This document shows positions 1 to 6,287 of a stretch of 10,330 nt of DNA, piece after piece; the first letter of the stretch is position 1; each line of letters begins with the position of its first letter. Both the position numbers and the translations under genes were made by a program. The notes beneath the pieces are model-generated. The model did no database searches. It saw only the letters and a program-made list of their open reading frames with translations, and had not been told where the DNA came from. Source of the stretch: Candidatus Azambacteria bacterium (GTDB taxonomy: Bacteria; Patescibacteriota; Minisyncoccia; GWC2-36-17; M10-OD1-4); assembly GCA_016200995.1 (NCBI GenBank), contig JACQDS010000040.1:1-10330 (forward strand), given 5' to 3'.

Positions 1-1
1 G

Positions 2-157
2 AAAAACAGAGAGATAATGTTTAAAGTCTTAAGGGGCGCCGGCTTGTCAAATTATCCAAAAGAATTTTGGCATTGGTCGTACGGAGATGTCTGGTGGGCT
101 AAAAGGAATAAAAAGAAGATTGCTATATATGGACTGGCTAAAAATAAAAGCGGCTGA
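2..157 (+). CDS. C-terminal end of a D-Ala-D-Ala dipeptidase-like (VanX / peptidase M15D) protein, 5' truncated
   Basis: The window opens inside this gene, and 51 codons are visible before a TGA stop. The peptide contains RGAGLSNYPKEFWHWSYGD. Its E-x-x-H segment (EFWH), followed by an aromatic-rich WSYGD, matches the C-terminal active-site region of VanX/DdpX-type zinc dipeptidases. In that family the Glu is catalytic and the His binds zinc. Known members cleave D-Ala-D-Ala, either in cell-wall turnover or in vancomycin resistance. Only the end of the protein is present, so a signal peptide and the first zinc ligands cannot be checked. The gene ends inside a terminator hairpin shared with the convergent gene downstream. 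Confidence 0.72.
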   Translation, partial: KNREIMFKVLRGAGLSNYPKEFWHWSYGDVWWAKRNKKKIAIYGLAKNKSG

Positions 158-176
158 TATACAGCCGCTGATTTTT
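149..176. terminator. Bidirectional rho-independent terminator between convergent genes
   Basis: AGCGGCTG (149-156) pairs perfectly with CAGCCGCT (162-169) around the loop ATATA. On the plus strand it is followed by a T run at 172-176. On the minus strand a T-rich tract (the complement of 136-148) follows. The hairpin overlaps the stop codon of the dipeptidase gene and sits just past the stop of the minus-strand gene, so it can serve both. Confidence 0.85.
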
Positions 177-844
177 CAAAGTTTTGACTTTTGGTCTTCG
201 CATCCCGGAAGATCCGCTAGTTCGCGAGCGAGCGTGTAATGATAATTCGCCTCGCCTGTTCTATCGGTTTTGTTTTCATATTCCGCCAGCTTTTTGAAAA
301 CTCGGATAAGCTGGTTTGCGTCAGAAAAATACTCATTGCTTAGACGCAGAGCCTCATTGTAAAACTTTTCCGCTCTCTCAGGCTCCCCCAGCTTAAAGCA
401 TGCCTCCATTATTCCCAGGACTATCAGAGCCTTTGTGTGGACCTGCGTTAGCGTGGAGTATGCCTTGTGATCTCCCGCAACGAAATATTTAAGCGCGATC
501 TTGGCTTTGTCCGTCTTTAGAAAGACAGTCCCGACGACATCGCACTGTTCGGCGCTTAATTTTTCTATCGGAATGAAAAGATAGATCACCTGAGCCAAAA
601 AAGCGGTGATGGCGCCGCAGATTATATATCTGTTTTGCCAGAGATCCTTCTCTTTTTTCAGGGTTGCTCTTTCAAGCTCCTTTTTTGCTCTTCCTGATGC
701 AGAATAGTAGGCGCTTAAAAGCGCGACGAAAGCGCTTATTCGCTTGCCTTTCTTCATCAAACTTCTCCAGAATAATTTTCTAGATTCCTTTAAGGCGCCG
801 TTCCAGTATTCACCGGCCCAGATTTTCTTGCCAAGCTCACTCAT
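176..844 (-). CDS. Membrane-anchored TPR-like protein of unknown function
   Basis: The protein has 222 residues, counted from the ATG at 844. I prefer this start to an in-frame ATG 21 bases upstream because AAAGGAGG lies 5 bases before it. The N-terminal ~70 residues are basic and amphipathic, with a weak hydrophobic patch at about 36-50. A clear membrane helix follows at about 73-93 (YIICGAITAFLAQVIYLFIP). Residues ~103-213 are helical and have the spacing of two or three degenerate TPR-type repeats, such as KLGEPERAEKFYNEALRL and TGEANYHYTLARELA. TPR domains bind other proteins, so this may be a membrane scaffold, but no partner is evident. The gene is alone on its strand, with its own near-consensus promoter and a terminator directly after the stop. 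I do not recognise a named family. Confidence 0.8.
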   Translation of the reverse strand: MSELGKKIWAGEYWNGALKESRKLFWRSLMKKGKRISAFVALLSAYYSASGRAKKELERATLKKEKDLWQNRYIICGAITAFLAQVIYLFIPIEKLSAEQCDVVGTVFLKTDKAKIALKYFVAGDHKAYSTLTQVHTKALIVLGIMEACFKLGEPERAEKFYNEALRLSNEYFSDANQLIRVFKKLAEYENKTDRTGEANYHYTLARELADLPGCEDQKSKL

Positions 845-849
845 CTGAT

Positions 850-857
850 CCTCCTTT
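850..857 (-). promoter_or_regulatory. Ribosome binding site that sets the start at 844
   Basis: The minus strand reads AAAGGAGG followed by ATCAG and then ATG. This strong Shine-Dalgarno lies downstream of the more upstream in-frame ATG at 865, so translation starts at 844. Confidence 0.85.
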
Positions 858-888
858 ATATGCAAAATTTTGAATGTTCAATATTCTA

Positions 889-917
889 ATTATATCATAC
901 TTTTCTGATTTTGTAAA
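889..917 (-). promoter_or_regulatory. Sigma70-like promoter of the TPR-like gene
   Basis: On the minus strand, TTTACA (912-917) is separated by 17 bases from TATAAT (889-894). The expected start of transcription is near 882, leaving a leader of about 38 bases with the AAAGGAGG site at its end. Confidence 0.75.
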
Positions 918-973
918 TAGCATAGCAGGCGCTGTGCATGAGTTCAGAAACATGCAAGACTTCTCCCCAGAGA

Positions 974-1137
974 AAAAGAAGGGATATTCCTAAAAAAGAA
1001 TATCTCGGAGGCAAAAAGCTTGGTCTTCCAACTTGGAGATTGAGTCTCCAAGTTGGAAGTTTTTTGCCGAGGGTAAAGAAATTTTTTCCGCCGGAGAAAA
1101 AATATTCTGGTTCTTTTTTAGAAATATTCCTTCTTTT
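974..1137. repeat. 164-bp quasi-palindromic, MITE-like element in a divergent gap
   Basis: The 27 bases at 974-1000 are the reverse complement of 1111-1137 with only two mismatches (25 of 27). Inside these arms a second pairing is seen: CTCGG (1004-1008) and GCAAAAA (1011-1017) face CCGAG (1067-1071) and TTTTTTGC (1060-1067). The centre is a perfect long hairpin at 1025-1059. The whole unit could fold as one long stem or be a small non-autonomous mobile element. It lies between the promoters of two divergent genes, so it is not needed as a terminator for either. I saw no clear target-site duplication and no transposase in the window. A 76-codon ORF runs across it but looks like a by-product of the repeat. 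Confidence 0.65.
1025..1059. repeat. Long hairpin repeat, copy 1
   Basis: Bases 1025-1040 pair with 1044-1059 (15 Watson-Crick pairs and one G-T) around the loop TGA. The core ACTTGGAGA...TCTCCAAGT is the same as in the copy at 5017-5051, while the outer stem differs by paired changes. Six T residues follow at 1060-1065, as in a terminator, but no plus-strand gene ends upstream of it. REP-like or structured-RNA roles are possible. Confidence 0.8.
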
Positions 1138-1152
1138 ACAAAGAAGACGAGT

Positions 1153-1180
1153 TTACATTTTTAAATAATAGTATATAATA
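1153..1180 (+). promoter_or_regulatory. Sigma70-like promoter of the first HAD phosphatase gene
   Basis: TTTACA (1153-1158) is separated by 16 bases from a perfect TATAAT (1175-1180). Transcription should begin near 1187, giving a leader of about 37 bases that contains the GAGGAG ribosome site at 1213-1218. The same box sequences drive the divergent gene at 889-917. Confidence 0.75.
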
Positions 1181-1223
1181 GATAGGATTTGCTATTTTAC
1201 AACATAAACAGTGAGGAGAGTAT

Positions 1224-1865
1224 ATGACAGTCATTCAAGCGGTAGTATTTGATTTTGGGAATGTTCTGGCCAGTTTTGATCACATGAAAATTTGCAGAAG
1301 ACTCTCTCTTAGTTGCAATTACAGCGCTGATCATGTTCATAAGGCTATATTTCAGTCCGGGCTTGAAAGGGAGTTTGATCTTGGCAATATAACCCAAGAG
1401 TATTTTTATGATCAGGTTATCACCGCTCTTGGGATAGATCCGAAAAACATAACTCTTTTCAAATTTTCAGGCATCTGGAACAGCATGTTTTCCGAGAATA
1501 AGGCAATCGTAAGGGTCATTGAAAGAATAAATCCCGGGATCAAAAAGATCATTCTTTCAAATACCAACAATATGCATTGGGAGATGAGAATAAAAAATAT
1601 GCCTGTTATGAAAGATTTTTTTCCCGATCCGAACCAATGGGTTCTTTCTTTTCAGGTTAGAGCGAGAAAGCCTGAAGAAAACATCTACAGAGAGGCGATA
1701 AAACGCCTTGATGTTGAGCCGCTATCAATAGTTTACATCGATGACATTCCGGTCAATGTTGCGGCTTTTGAAAGGTTTGGCGCCAGAGGAGTGGTTTACA
1801 ACTGCCAGAAAGATCCGATCGAAAAACTTAAGGAAAAACTGGCAGAGTTGGATCTGTTAATATAA
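1224..1865 (+). CDS. HAD-superfamily phosphatase, YihX-like (paralogue 1)
   Basis: The protein has 213 residues. Motif I is VFDFGNVL with the nucleophile Asp10. The usual second Asp is Gly12, as in YihX-type glucose-1-phosphatases, whose motif is DLGNV. Motif II is ILSNTNN (about residues 110-116), motif III is the Lys of ARKPEE (about 149-154), and motif IV is YIDDIPVN (about 171-178). Between motifs I and II lies a helical cap (residues ~15-95) with SGLEREFDLGNI, which resembles the cap of YihX. The family hydrolyses small phosphorylated metabolites, often sugar phosphates, in the cytoplasm. GAGGAG lies 5 bases before the ATG. A paralogue sits at 2553-3188; both share the (F/Y)FPDP and YNCQKD segments. 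The substrate cannot be read from the sequence. Confidence 0.88.
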   Translation: MTVIQAVVFDFGNVLASFDHMKICRRLSLSCNYSADHVHKAIFQSGLEREFDLGNITQEYFYDQVITALGIDPKNITLFKFSGIWNSMFSENKAIVRVIERINPGIKKIILSNTNNMHWEMRIKNMPVMKDFFPDPNQWVLSFQVRARKPEENIYREAIKRLDVEPLSIVYIDDIPVNVAAFERFGARGVVYNCQKDPIEKLKEKLAELDLLI

Positions 1866-1871
1866 AAAATT

Positions 1872-1897
1872 AAGCGCCGCTATTGCGGCGCTTTTTT
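1872..1897. terminator. Bidirectional terminator between HAD gene 1 and the phosphodiesterase gene
   Basis: AAGCGCCGC (1872-1880) pairs with GCGGCGCTT (1885-1893) around the loop TATT. Six T residues (1892-1897) follow on the plus strand. The minus strand continues into a T-rich tract from 1871 down to 1862. The stops of the two convergent genes are at 1865 and 1898. Confidence 0.9.
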
Positions 1898-2410
1898 CTA
1901 AATATAAAATGTTGCTATCTCTTTCCAATCTTTAACTTCCCCTTCTGTTTTAAAAAGGTGGATCTTATCGATCGGGAAAGAGACATATTCAAAATCAAAA
2001 AGACGTATATATATTTCAATGGACCGCGCGAGTTCATCGCTTATTTGACAATAAGCAAGGCTCAAATGCGGCGTAAAATTGTACTTTAGATGAAAAGCTT
2101 CCTTCGCTTTTTTATTCGCCTCCATGATCTCCGGAGATTCAAAGATGTTTACGTGAACGGCTTTGTAAGATCTGTCCGACATGGCAGAGTCTTTCATTGT
2201 GATGTTAAAAGGCTTTAAGCCTTTTGCGAGCTCTTGGGTTGTCGTCATGATGTAATCTTCATCTCCGATAAGTTCGCCGATCAACGTCACATGAGGCTTA
2301 AAGCAAGGCGACTCGTTCATCAAGCTTAATTCTCTGATTATTTCCTGCAGTTTGTGGCAGACAGGGCCTTCAGGCATAAGCCAAATTGAATATCCCGTGG
2401 TTTTCAGCAT
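1898..2410 (-). CDS. 2H phosphoesterase, cyclic phosphodiesterase (CPDase)-like
   Basis: The protein has 170 residues. It starts at the ATG at 2410, because AAGGAG lies 7 bases before it; the ORF also runs upstream to 2479, through the promoter, with no ribosome site there. Two H-x-T/S motifs mark the 2H fold: KPHVTLIG (about residues 42-49) and TPHLSLAY (about 114-121). The N-terminal YSIWLMPEG, the MEANKKAKEAF helix and the C-terminal HLFKTEGEVKDWKEIATF match the plant/yeast CPDase group (Pfam CPDase family) better than bacterial LigT/ThpR. Plant and yeast members open ADP-ribose 1'',2''-cyclic phosphate or nucleoside 2',3'-cyclic phosphates. The protein is probably cytoplasmic, with no signal peptide. 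It lies between two paralogous phosphatase genes and is transcribed divergently from the second. The natural substrate here is unknown. Confidence 0.85.
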   Translation of the reverse strand: MLKTTGYSIWLMPEGPVCHKLQEIIRELSLMNESPCFKPHVTLIGELIGDEDYIMTTTQELAKGLKPFNITMKDSAMSDRSYKAVHVNIFESPEIMEANKKAKEAFHLKYNFTPHLSLAYCQISDELARSIEIYIRLFDFEYVSFPIDKIHLFKTEGEVKDWKEIATFYI

Positions 2411-2420
2411 TGTCTCGCTC

Positions 2421-2440
2421 CTTTTGTTAAAGAACAAAAG
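2421..2440. promoter_or_regulatory. 20-bp inverted repeat over the phosphodiesterase transcription start
   Basis: CTTTTGTT (2421-2428) and AACAAAAG (2433-2440) form a perfect inverted repeat. On the minus strand it follows the -10 box and runs into the ribosome site. It may be an operator or a weak hairpin limiting translation. The AT-rich composition makes chance possible. Confidence 0.35.
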
Positions 2441-2441
2441 T

Positions 2442-2470
2442 ACTATATTATAAAAAAATAAATCAGTCAA
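2442..2470 (-). promoter_or_regulatory. Promoter of the phosphodiesterase gene
   Basis: On the minus strand, TTGACT (2465-2470) is followed after 17 bases by TATAGT (2442-2447). Its -35 box abuts the -35 box of the divergent HAD gene 2. Confidence 0.65.
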
Positions 2471-2477
2471 TATTGAC
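2466..2477. promoter_or_regulatory. Palindrome joining two divergent -35 boxes
   Basis: GTCAATATTGAC is a perfect 12-base palindrome. Its two halves supply the -35 boxes of the two divergent promoters. It could simply arise from back-to-back TTGAC boxes, or it could be a shared operator. Confidence 0.5.
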
Positions 2478-2501
2478 AAATATCAGCTAAAGTAGTAAAT
2501 T
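2473..2501 (+). promoter_or_regulatory. Promoter of the second HAD phosphatase gene
   Basis: A perfect TTGACA (2473-2478) is followed after 17 bases by TAAATT (2496-2501). The predicted start is near 2508, leaving a ~45-base leader before the ATG at 2553. Confidence 0.6.
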
Positions 2502-2552
2502 TTTTTTGTTGATCATTTACAATCAAATACACATAAATAATCAGGAGGAAGT

Positions 2553-3188
2553 ATGCAAACTCAGCTTAAGGCCATTGTTTTTGATATAGGAAATGTTCTG
2601 GCTTGTCGCTTGGATGTCTGCGAAAGGCTTGTCGAGTACAGCGATCTTTCGGTGGAGAATATTCGCCAGAGAGTGTTTGGCGGCAATCTTTATTCTATGC
2701 ACAATATTGGTCATATTGCTTCTGAAGATTTTTTTGTCAAGATTGCTTACGCGATGCGCGCCAAAAAATCTCTTTCTTATGAAAAGTTCAAGAAAATATG
2801 GGGCAGCGTACTCGTGCAGAATGAGGATATGGATTTTCTTCTTTTGCCGAGGATCAAGAAGAATGTAAAGCTTTTTGTCATTTCAAATGCCGACAAAATA
2901 CGCTGGGAAAAGGCAAAGTCATTGTCGGTAATGCAGAGATATTTTCCGGATCCGGATCAAGCGGCGCTTTCTTTTCATCATAACATAGCAAAACCGGACG
3001 AAAGGCTTTACCAGGTGATCCTTCAAAGAGCTGGCATAGGTCCTAGTGAGATTCTTTATGTAGATGATAATAAAAAACACATCGAGGCTTTTGAGTCTCT
3101 TGGCGGTCTTTGCGCCGAGTATAATTGCCAAAAAGATGAGATAGACTCTCTTGCTGATATAATGGATGGTTTTAATATATTGAGTTAA
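2553..3188 (+). CDS. HAD-superfamily phosphatase, YihX-like (paralogue 2)
   Basis: The protein has 211 residues. Motif I is VFDIGNVL with nucleophile Asp11 and Gly13 in place of the second Asp. Motif II is FVISNAD, with Ala where the paralogue has Thr. Motif III is the Lys of AKPDE and motif IV is YVDDNKKH. The helical cap between motifs I and II is more diverged than the catalytic core. Clear identity to the gene at 1224-1865 in YFPDPDQ, ALSF and YNCQKD shows an old duplication, perhaps with altered substrate range. AGGAGGA lies directly before the ATG. The gene has its own promoter and ends at a hairpin shared with the convergent antiporter operon. Confidence 0.87.
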   Translation: MQTQLKAIVFDIGNVLACRLDVCERLVEYSDLSVENIRQRVFGGNLYSMHNIGHIASEDFFVKIAYAMRAKKSLSYEKFKKIWGSVLVQNEDMDFLLLPRIKKNVKLFVISNADKIRWEKAKSLSVMQRYFPDPDQAALSFHHNIAKPDERLYQVILQRAGIGPSEILYVDDNKKHIEAFESLGGLCAEYNCQKDEIDSLADIMDGFNILS

Positions 3189-3220
3189 AAAAATGCCGCG
3201 TTGGAAAATTCCAACGCGGC
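3187..3220 (-). terminator. Terminator of the antiporter operon, overlapping the end of HAD gene 2
   Basis: GCCGCGTTGGAA (3195-3206) pairs perfectly with TTCCAACGCGGC (3209-3220). On the minus strand a run of seven T residues (complement of 3187-3193) follows almost at once. The plus-strand side has only an interrupted T tract, so it is a weaker terminator for HAD gene 2. Confidence 0.85.
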
Positions 3221-3227
3221 GTTCGCT

Positions 3228-3521
3228 TTATTTGTAGAAGATATAGAACAATCCTCCTCCGACCATAAGCGCCACCATAAAGATAAAGGTGGCGGCAAAA
3301 GATGCTATTGAGCTGTCAATTATAAGCATCTTCTTTTCTCCGCGGCAAGCAAAGAACGTCATTGTTGCCACAAGGCAGGAAAATACCATGGACAGAACCC
3401 AAAATGCATTTTCGGGTAAAGCCGACGATGTTGCCATACCGACTATAGCTCCAAATGCGGCATAGCCGGCCGCATAGCTTAAAAGATCCGATGTGGATAC
3501 TTTCTTTGATGATTTTTCCAT
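3228..3521 (-). CDS. Small three-helix membrane protein coupled to the antiporter
   Basis: The protein has 97 residues. After a short polar N-terminus (MEKSSKKVSTSD) there are three hydrophobic segments at about 13-31, 39-59 and 69-95. The short loop between the second and third is basic (CRGEKK). There is no signal peptidase site or known motif. The start codon lies 1 base after the antiporter stop, and its AAGGAGG ribosome site sits inside the end of the antiporter gene, so the two are translationally coupled. That arrangement suggests a partner or accessory subunit of the antiporter, which is inference only. I do not recognise the family. Confidence 0.8.
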   Translation of the reverse strand: MEKSSKKVSTSDLLSYAAGYAAFGAIVGMATSSALPENAFWVLSMVFSCLVATMTFFACRGEKKMLIIDSSIASFAATFIFMVALMVGGGLFYIFYK

Positions 3522-3522
3522 A

Positions 3523-4902
3523 CTAACCTCCTTCTGTCAGTTTGAGTTTTTTTGCCAATAGTGGCGTAAGAACAGGCTGAACTATCAATGTGATCAAAAT
3601 GACCCACATCCCGATCTCGTAAAGTCCTTTGATGTCGGGTATGCTTTTGCTTATTACGGCTATAAGTAAAACAGCCGGAATAACCCCGGTCTCTCTCACC
3701 CAAGAGATAAATACCATCTCTTGGAAGGAGAGTTTTTCCTTTCCAAAAAACATAAAAGGCGAGAGCATAGCAAAGACCATAGCAGGACGAATGATGAACA
3801 TAAAAGCAAGAGCTATAGGTATGCCTATGTAGGCATAAGACCAAAGGCTTTGAATGTTTACCATCGCGCCGAGAAGAAAAAATATTCCCGGCTTGAAAAG
3901 TCCGTCAACAACATCGTTGAAAAACTTCTCAACTTCATGCATATGATCCACGACATGAAAAAGCAGTCCGGCGATAAATGCGGCAAGAAATCCGCTTCCT
4001 TGAAATTGCATCGCCCCCATGTAGGCGACTATCGGAATGATGACAAAAAAGAGCTTGTCCGCTCCGCTGTCTTTTTTGAACGCCTTCTTCTGTTTCATGC
4101 CGCTCAAAAGATGCAATATGAAATATCCGACTGCGCCAAATGCCACTCCCTTTGCCATCTGCCAAAAAATTGACTTGGCGGATTCAACGGTAAAAAGTGA
4201 GGCATAGCCTTCGGAGACAGACTCAAATGTCAGGCCTGTAGCCAGCCAGCCGACAAAAAACAGCGTCAAGATGGCTCCGACCACATCATTTACGGCGCTT
4301 TCCGAAACTACAATATCTTTTGCGTCCCGTTTTTTGAACTTCATATTTTGAAGTAAAGGAATGATCGCCGCCGGATCCGTGGAAGCCAAAATTGCTCCAA
4401 GAAGGATTGCGGTAGCGATAGAAAGATCGGCTCCAAATATCCGTCCAAAAAAGATGACCGCCAAAGAAAGCAGGAAAGCGGTGATCAGCACACCCGGCAC
4501 GGCAAGCGCCATAATCTTTCCAAAAAGCCTCATAAAATTTTTCAGCGGAGTTTCAAGCCCGCCTCCAAAAAGTATGAGCGCCGCTCCGCCGGTCACCAAG
4601 GCGGAAAGCATTCCGCCATTTGAGACTATCGGTTCAAAAAACGGCTTGGCCGCCATTCCGAAAAATATCGCCACCACAAAAGCGGGGAAGCCTATTTTTT
4701 CGGCAAGGTTGGCACTTAAAAAGCTTAAAAAACCGGCAATGGCGATAAGAAGAAATATCTCCGCCGTTTCCGGTTCGCCGCTTGACTTGATGATCTCGTG
4801 GACATTTATATTCCATGAGATCACCGCCACGACGGCTATCGCAATGGCCGTCCAAAGGTATGCCATAATACCTGATGGCGCGTATTCAAAAGGTTTTTTC
4901 AT
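3523..4902 (-). CDS. Na+/H+ (cation/proton) antiporter, CPA1/NhaP-like
   Basis: The protein has 459 residues and about 12-13 hydrophobic segments, the usual size for this family. Diagnostic sites are ASTDPAAIIPLL (about residues 171-182), holding the unwound-helix Asp, and SESAVNDVVG (about 200-209), holding the Asn-Asp pair of electroneutral CPA1 exchangers. The segment SWVRETGVIPAVL (about 397-409) carries the conserved Arg. There is no C-terminal TrkA-N or cNMP domain; the protein ends shortly after the last helix. It exchanges Na+ (or K+) for H+ across the cytoplasmic membrane for pH and ion balance. AAGGAG precedes the ATG, a good promoter lies at 4953-4981, and the small membrane gene at 3228-3521 follows in the same operon. 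Confidence 0.9.
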   Translation of the reverse strand: MKKPFEYAPSGIMAYLWTAIAIAVVAVISWNINVHEIIKSSGEPETAEIFLLIAIAGFLSFLSANLAEKIGFPAFVVAIFFGMAAKPFFEPIVSNGGMLSALVTGGAALILFGGGLETPLKNFMRLFGKIMALAVPGVLITAFLLSLAVIFFGRIFGADLSIATAILLGAILASTDPAAIIPLLQNMKFKKRDAKDIVVSESAVNDVVGAILTLFFVGWLATGLTFESVSEGYASLFTVESAKSIFWQMAKGVAFGAVGYFILHLLSGMKQKKAFKKDSGADKLFFVIIPIVAYMGAMQFQGSGFLAAFIAGLLFHVVDHMHEVEKFFNDVVDGLFKPGIFFLLGAMVNIQSLWSYAYIGIPIALAFMFIIRPAMVFAMLSPFMFFGKEKLSFQEMVFISWVRETGVIPAVLLIAVISKSIPDIKGLYEIGMWVILITLIVQPVLTPLLAKKLKLTEGG

Positions 4903-4952
4903 TTACATCTCCTTTTTCAGCAGTTGATCTTGATGTCAAAGTTCTAAACGAA

Positions 4953-4981
4953 TATATACACTAAATTTTTATTCTAGTCAA
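4953..4981 (-). promoter_or_regulatory. Sigma70-like promoter of the antiporter operon
   Basis: On the minus strand, TTGACT (4976-4981) is followed after 17 bases by TATATA (4953-4958). The leader would be about 44 bases, ending in AAGGAG before the ATG at 4902. Confidence 0.65.
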
Positions 4982-5016
4982 GATTTTGCAGATAAAAGAT
5001 GTCAACTCATTTGAGT

Positions 5017-5051
5017 CACCCCACTTGGAGACTGAGTCTCCAAGTGGGGTG
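5017..5051. repeat. Long hairpin repeat, copy 2
   Basis: Bases 5017-5032 pair perfectly with 5036-5051 (16 pairs) around the loop TGA. The core is that of the copy at 1025-1059. At three stem positions both partners have changed together (for example T-A to C-G). It begins 18 bases past the stop of the GT4 gene and upstream of the antiporter promoter, so it could help end transcription of the GT4 series. There is no T run on either side. A small inverted repeat (ACTCATTTGAGT) lies just before it. Confidence 0.8.
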
Positions 5052-5069
5052 GGGATTGTGCTGTTTACG

Positions 5070-6275
5070 CTATTTTATTATTTTTGCGAAAACTTTTTCC
5101 CTCATATCTTTTGCGATAATATCCCAATCATATTTTGCAAATGCGAGCTTTTTGGCATTGGCCACTATTTTTTGAGTTAGCTCTTTATGCTCTAAAATAT
5201 TTTTTACTTGATCTGCTATCTGTTTCGGGCTTTTTGGGTCAACGGCAAAGCCGGTCGACTCTTTGTCAGGGTTTCTTTCCGGATCAAAAAGAAAGTCGGC
5301 TATTCCGCCTTCTTGAGTGGCGATCACCGGCAGTTCGGCCGCCATCGCCTCAACAAATGAATTGCCCATACCTTCCGAAAGGGAAGGCCTCGTGAAGATA
5401 TCCGATATCTTCAGATATTTTGGCATCTCTTTGTGGTTTATCTGCCCAATGAACATAACCCTAGCTTCTAGGTTATAGCTTTTAGCTTTTAGCTTCAGCT
5501 CCTCCTCAAGCGGTCCGATGCCAAGTATCAAAAATTTAATATTTTCCGGCAAGTATTGCATAGCATCAATGACATCGCCAATGCCGTTTTTTATAACAAG
5601 TCTAGAAGTCGTGATAATAAAAACATCACCCTCTTTTTTATTTAGCTTTTGTTTAAGTTCATTTAATTCAGCTTCTGGATATTCTTGGGAAAAATGTTTT
5701 GTATTTACGGCGTTTGGTATCACCGCTAGATCTCCGCGAAAGCCCATATCACTCGCCCATTTTGCAAGAAATGTTGAGATAGCTTGTACAAAGTTTGCCT
5801 GTGTGAAGCCTCTGACAAAAAGCGGATATATCGGCCTCATCTTTTTCTTAATGTAATCCAGCGGGTCGCCTTCTTGCAAGGTTAAAAGATATGGCACTTT
5901 TGGGTTTAGCGTTTTAAATATTCCGGCCGGTGTGCCTGTTGAGTGCGCCATCATCGCCCAGATAGCGTCGTATCTGTTTTTTTTGTGCAGACTATGCGCC
6001 TTAAAAGCCGCCGAAAATTGACATAGAAATTTATTCAAATGCAGGGGAAGCTTTCTCAAATCCGCCATAGTGGGGGATTTTTTGGTGAGGCCTATTCTAT
6101 GCACCGTTACATTTCCGATCTTTTCAACCTTCGGCAGGTTTGAATCAAATCTCAAAGCCACCATGTCAAAATCTATCTCTGGTATTCTGTCTGTTATCTC
6201 TTTGATAGCAACCTCCGCTCCGCCAACATGATCGGGGTAGTAGGCAAGCGAAAATATTAAAATTTTTTTCTTCAT
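5070..6275 (-). CDS. GT4-family glycosyltransferase (GT-B fold)
   Basis: The protein has 401 residues, full length for GT4. The N-terminal domain begins KKKILIFSLAYYPDHVGGAE, with the GGAE glycine loop of this family. The C-terminal donor domain begins near residue 218 with ITTSRLVIKNG; Arg225 and Lys229 are the expected phosphate-binding residues. The E-x7-E pair is Glu301 and Glu309 in SEGMGNSFVEAM, followed by PVIATQEGG. Such retaining enzymes transfer a sugar from a nucleotide-sugar to a lipid- or glycan-linked acceptor at the inner face of the membrane. There is no membrane helix. The gene follows the UXS-GT fusion after 12 bases and has no clear ribosome site, so it probably relies on coupling. 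Its N-half resembles the C-terminal part of that fusion. Confidence 0.9.
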   Translation of the reverse strand: MKKKILIFSLAYYPDHVGGAEVAIKEITDRIPEIDFDMVALRFDSNLPKVEKIGNVTVHRIGLTKKSPTMADLRKLPLHLNKFLCQFSAAFKAHSLHKKNRYDAIWAMMAHSTGTPAGIFKTLNPKVPYLLTLQEGDPLDYIKKKMRPIYPLFVRGFTQANFVQAISTFLAKWASDMGFRGDLAVIPNAVNTKHFSQEYPEAELNELKQKLNKKEGDVFIITTSRLVIKNGIGDVIDAMQYLPENIKFLILGIGPLEEELKLKAKSYNLEARVMFIGQINHKEMPKYLKISDIFTRPSLSEGMGNSFVEAMAAELPVIATQEGGIADFLFDPERNPDKESTGFAVDPKSPKQIADQVKNILEHKELTQKIVANAKKLAFAKYDWDIIAKDMREKVFAKIIK

Positions 6276-6287
6276 ATCATTATAATT

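Noticed and set aside
1025-1065. Hairpin plus T run read as a rho-independent terminator
   Set aside because: The flanking genes are divergent, so no known gene ends upstream of it on the plus strand. It is kept as a repeat, though a terminator for an unseen small RNA is possible.
938-1168. A 76-codon plus-strand ORF in the divergent gap
   Set aside because: It runs straight through the inverted-repeat element, is rich in Lys/Arg from the repeat, has no ribosome site, and overlaps the promoter of the next gene.
1898-2479. The longer phosphodiesterase reading with 23 extra N-terminal residues
   Set aside because: The extension covers the promoter boxes and lacks a ribosome site, while AAGGAG sits correctly before the ATG at 2410 and homology starts there.
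4361-4927. A 188-codon plus-strand ORF antisense to the antiporter
   Set aside because: It is the complement of an unmistakable membrane protein gene, and low-complexity Ala/Pro/Ile content is what antisense of hydrophobic codons gives.
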